From: Anaeromyxobacter_A sp035538735
GTDB taxonomy: Bacteria; Myxococcota; Myxococcia; Myxococcales; Anaeromyxobacteraceae
Direction of reading: 5' to 3'
Length of the DNA: 6,767 nucleotides
Assembly: GCA_035538735.1 (NCBI GenBank)
Contig: DATLJU010000174.1
Location: 1 to 6,767, forward strand
The translations under genes were made by a program, and so were the position numbers. The first letter of the stretch is position 1; each line of letters begins with the position of its first letter. The notes under the pieces are model-generated. The model ran no database searches. It was given only the letters and a program-made list of their open reading frames with translations, and had not been told where the DNA came from. Shown here in pieces: positions 5,087 through 6,767 of this stretch.

Positions 5087-6292
5087 GTGAAGATTCCCGT
5101 CTACATGGATTACCACGCCACGACGCCGGTCGACCCGCGCGTGCTGGACGCGATGCTGCCGTTCTTCCGCGAGGAGTTCGGCAACGCCGCCTCCAAGAGT
5201 CACGCCTTCGGGTGGCGCGCCGAGGAGGCGGTCGAGGCGGCCCGCGCGGAGGTGGCCAAGCTCATCGGGGCGGAGGCGCGCGAGATCGTCTTCACGAGCG
5301 GCGCCACCGAGTCGGACAACCTGGCCATCAAGGGCGCCGCCCACTTCTACCGCGAGAAGGGGCGGCACCTCGTCACCGTCGCGACCGAGCACAAGGCGGT
5401 GCTCGATCCCATGCACCGGCTCGAGCGCGAGGGGTTCGAGGTCACGTTCCTGCCCGTCGGGAAGGACGGCCGCGTCGATCCGGATCAGGTGGCGAGGGCG
5501 ATCCGGCCCGACACCCTCCTCGTCTCGGTGATGGCCGCCAACAACGAGACCGGCACCCTCCAGCCCATCGCCGAGATCGGGCGCCTCACGCGCGAGCGCG
5601 GCGTCGTCTTCCACTGCGACGCGGTGCAGGCGGTGGGGAAGATCCCGTTCGACGTCGAGGCGCTGAACGTGGATCTCGCGTCCATCTCGGCCCACAAGAT
5701 GTACGGCCCCAAGGGCATGGGCGCGCTTTACGTCCGGCGCAAGCCGCGGGTGCGGCTGATCGCCGAGATCGACGGGGGCGGGCACGAGCGCGGCCACCGC
5801 TCCGGTACGCTCAACGTTCCCGGGATCGTCGGGCTCGGCGCGGCCTGCCGCCTCGCGGCGGCCGAGCTGGGCGAGGAGGGCCCGCGCGTGCTCGCGCTCC
5901 GCGAGCGGCTCCGCCGCGGGCTCGAGGCGCGCGTCGAGCTCATGACGGTGAACGGCGGCCTGGAGCACCGGCTGCCGGGGAACCTCAACGTCTCCTTCGC
6001 CTACGTCGAGGGCGAGGCGCTCATGCTGGCCGTGAAGGACGTGGCGGTCTCGTCCGGCTCCGCCTGCACCTCGGCCTCGCTCGAGCCCTCGTACGTGCTG
6101 AGGGCGATGGGCGTCCCCGACGAGCTCGCGCACAGCTCGATCCGCTTCGGCCTGGGCCGCTTCACGACCGAGGAGGAGGTCGACTACGCGATCGACCTCT
6201 TCGCGGCCAAGGTGAAGAAGCTCCGTGAGATGTCGCCGCTCTACGAGATGGCCAAGGAAGGCGTCGACCTCTCCAAGGTACAATGGTCGTAG
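5087..6292 (+). CDS. iscS: Cysteine desulfurase IscS
   Basis: The 401-residue PLP enzyme removes sulfur from L-cysteine as a Cys-bound persulfide, giving alanine, and passes it to IscU and other acceptors in the cytoplasm. All group I landmarks are present: MDYHATTPVDPRVL at 7-20, the TEH motif with His102 over the PLP ring, NNETG at 152-156, Asp178 in HCDAVQ, the PLP Schiff-base Lys204 in SAHKMYGPKG, GGGHERGHRSGT at 230-241, and catalytic Cys327 in SSGSACTS. Length and numbering sit within two residues of E. coli IscS (404 residues). The C-terminal SPLYEMAKEGVDL segment matches the tail that docks IscU, so this is IscS rather than NifS or SufS. The start is GTG at 5087; AGGAG (5069-5073) lies 13 bases upstream, rather far, and a later ATG at 5105 would remove conserved residues. 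No iscR precedes it. iscU follows after 185 bases. Confidence 0.97.
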   Translation: MKIPVYMDYHATTPVDPRVLDAMLPFFREEFGNAASKSHAFGWRAEEAVEAARAEVAKLIGAEAREIVFTSGATESDNLAIKGAAHFYREKGRHLVTVATEHKAVLDPMHRLEREGFEVTFLPVGKDGRVDPDQVARAIRPDTLLVSVMAANNETGTLQPIAEIGRLTRERGVVFHCDAVQAVGKIPFDVEALNVDLASISAHKMYGPKGMGALYVRRKPRVRLIAEIDGGGHERGHRSGTLNVPGIVGLGAACRLAAAELGEEGPRVLALRERLRRGLEARVELMTVNGGLEHRLPGNLNVSFAYVEGEALMLAVKDVAVSSGSACTSASLEPSYVLRAMGVPDELAHSSIRFGLGRFTTEEEVDYAIDLFAAKVKKLREMSPLYEMAKEGVDLSKVQWS

Positions 6293-6311
6293 GGCGGGCG
6301 GTCCGCGGTGG

Positions 6312-6339
6312 CGCACGCGCGCAAGAGGGCGCGCATGCG
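6312..6339. repeat. GC-only inverted repeat after iscS
   Basis: CGCA (6312-6315) and GCGCGC (6317-6322) pair with GCGCGC (6329-6334) and TGCG (6336-6339) around a 6-base loop, with a single C/A mismatch. The stem lies 20 bases after the iscS stop. There is no T-run after it, so it is not a standard terminator. It may slow 3' decay of the iscS message. Confidence 0.55.
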
Positions 6340-6379
6340 TTCGTGCTTCGACTCCGCTCCGCTACGCTCAGCACGAACG
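6338..6379. repeat. REP-like palindromic element
   Basis: Ten-base perfect arms, CGTTCGTGCT (6338-6347) and AGCACGAACG (6370-6379), flank a 22-base centre containing TCGACTCCGCT and CGCTACGCTC. The motif 'TTCG(T/C)...TTCGAC...GCTCAG...CGAACGG' resembles dispersed intergenic palindromes found in many high-GC bacterial genomes. A single copy is visible here, so the claim that it is dispersed rests on general knowledge. It shares two bases with the preceding inverted repeat. Confidence 0.6.
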
Positions 6380-6425
6380 GAACGAGGCGTCCGGTGCGTG
6401 TGTACCCGCCGGCGCATTGTGGTAG

Positions 6426-6446
6426 GGCGGGGGCTCGTCCCCCGCC
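6426..6446. repeat. Perfect GC hairpin upstream of iscU
   Basis: GGCGGGGG (6426-6433) and CCCCCGCC (6439-6446) form an 8-bp all-GC stem with loop CTCGT. It ends 20 bases before the iscU ribosome-binding site. Nothing T-rich follows, so it is more likely an mRNA structure or a mobile-type repeat than a terminator. Confidence 0.6.
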
Positions 6447-6477
6447 GCGGTGATCTCGGGCAGGCCGGAGGAAACGC

Positions 6478-6767
6478 ATGGGCGGTTATTCCGACAAGCT
6501 CGTCGACCACTGCGAGAACCCGCGCAACGTGGGCTCGCTCGACAAGGACGATCCGTCGGTCGGGACCGGCCTCGTCGGCGCGCCGGCGTGCGGCGACGTC
6601 ATGAAGCTCCAGATCCGCGTCGACGAGGCAGGCGTCATCGCGGAGGCGAAGTTCAAGACGTTCGGCTGCGGCTCGGCCATCGCGTCGTCGTCGCTCGTCA
6701 CCGAGTGGGTGAAGGGGCGTACGCTGGACCAGGCGCTCGCCATCAAGAACACGGCGGTGGCGGAGGA
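6478..6767 (+). CDS. iscU: Fe-S cluster scaffold IscU (3' end outside window)
   Basis: The first 96 residues are present and the frame is open at the window edge; full-length IscU is about 128 residues. IscU accepts sulfur from IscS and iron to build [2Fe-2S] clusters, then hands them on through HscA/HscB. Sequence landmarks are ENPRNVGS (13-20), GAPACGDVMKLQI with ligand Cys38 and Asp40 (34-46), and FGCGSAIASSSL with ligand Cys64 (62-73). The third ligand Cys and the chaperone-binding LPPVK-like motif lie beyond the edge. ATG 6478 has an excellent GGAGG (6467-6471), 6 bases upstream. Tyr4, the conserved N-terminal tyrosine, is kept. Residue 12 is Cys where E. coli and human IscU have Tyr in DHYENPRN. 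It lies downstream of iscS in the standard isc order. Confidence 0.96.
   Translation, partial: MGGYSDKLVDHCENPRNVGSLDKDDPSVGTGLVGAPACGDVMKLQIRVDEAGVIAEAKFKTFGCGSAIASSSLVTEWVKGRTLDQALAIKNTAVAE

Larger units (their letters stand above)
6289..6446 (+). repeat. Imperfect direct repeat flanking the iscS-iscU hairpin cluster
   Basis: GTAGGGCGGG occurs at 6289-6298, covering the iscS stop codon, and again at 6422-6431. Both copies are preceded by similar sequence (AATGGTC versus ATTGTG) and followed further on by CCGCGGTG. The second copy continues into a perfect 8-bp hairpin. The first is G-rich but lacks the closing arm. The arrangement brackets two other inverted repeats. Confidence 0.5.

Noticed and set aside
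3852..5090. A 412-codon plus-strand frame opposite the DsbD-like gene
   Set aside because: Its translation is almost entirely Arg, Glu, Ala, Gly and His, the shadow of a GC-rich membrane-protein gene read backwards.
5081..5104. Alternative iscS start at the ATG at 5105
   Set aside because: It would drop the KIPVY residues that normally precede the MDYHATTP motif in IscS; GTG at 5087 restores the full family N-terminus.
4787..6316. A 509-codon open frame on the minus strand across iscS
   Set aside because: It runs antisense to an unmistakable iscS. Its translation is the low-complexity Arg/Ala/Leu/Asp-rich type produced by the opposite strand of GC-rich genes, and it has no recognisable motif.
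1..6767. CRISPR array, transposase, phage or toxin-antitoxin locus
   Set aside because: No regularly spaced repeats, no transposase or integrase motifs, and no paired small toxin/antitoxin-like frames are present. The repeats near 6289-6446 are different palindromes, not a spaced array.

Overview
The window is very GC-rich and densely coded, with strong G/C preference at third codon positions. It comes from a Gram-negative bacterium: it holds a periplasmic binding protein with a signal peptide, a probable outer-membrane barrel ending in Phe, a DsbD-type inner-membrane reductase, and an ISC-type IscS/IscU pair. A myxobacterial or other former deltaproteobacterial host would fit the composition and gene content. 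That is an inference from style, because no taxonomic marker lies in the window.

Layout, left to right. Positions 1-209 hold a truncated-looking start of an EamA-type transporter, overlapping a complete 2H phosphoesterase ('2'-5' RNA ligase' family) gene at 155-730 (+). On the minus strand follow a small K+-channel-type protein (738-1202) and, upstream of it in the same reading frame, a GltI-like periplasmic amino-acid binding protein (1242-2096). A short hypothetical ORF (2326-2520, -) comes next. After it lies tRNA-Leu(CAG) (2716-2802, -) with a clear sigma70-type promoter and a strong 3' hairpin. A predicted exported beta-barrel protein (2886-3536, +) converges on a DsbD-like thiol:disulfide reductase (3555-4961, -). 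Divergent from that, iscS (5087-6292, +) is followed by a 185-bp spacer packed with inverted repeats and then iscU, which runs off the right edge.

Functional themes. IscS takes sulfur from cysteine and IscU is the scaffold for Fe-S assembly, so the right side is the start of an ISC locus. The divergent DsbD-like protein moves reducing power across the membrane, a loosely related thiol job. The most intriguing arrangement is on the left: a glutamate/aspartate-type binding protein directly precedes a TTVGYGD potassium-channel gene in the same frame, with a single TGA and 13 open codons between them. The predicted channel topology puts its N-terminus in the periplasm, where the binding protein works. 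This recalls prokaryotic ionotropic glutamate receptors of the GluR0 type, but split in two; it is a hypothesis, not a demonstrated system. Most of the rest is ordinary housekeeping content.
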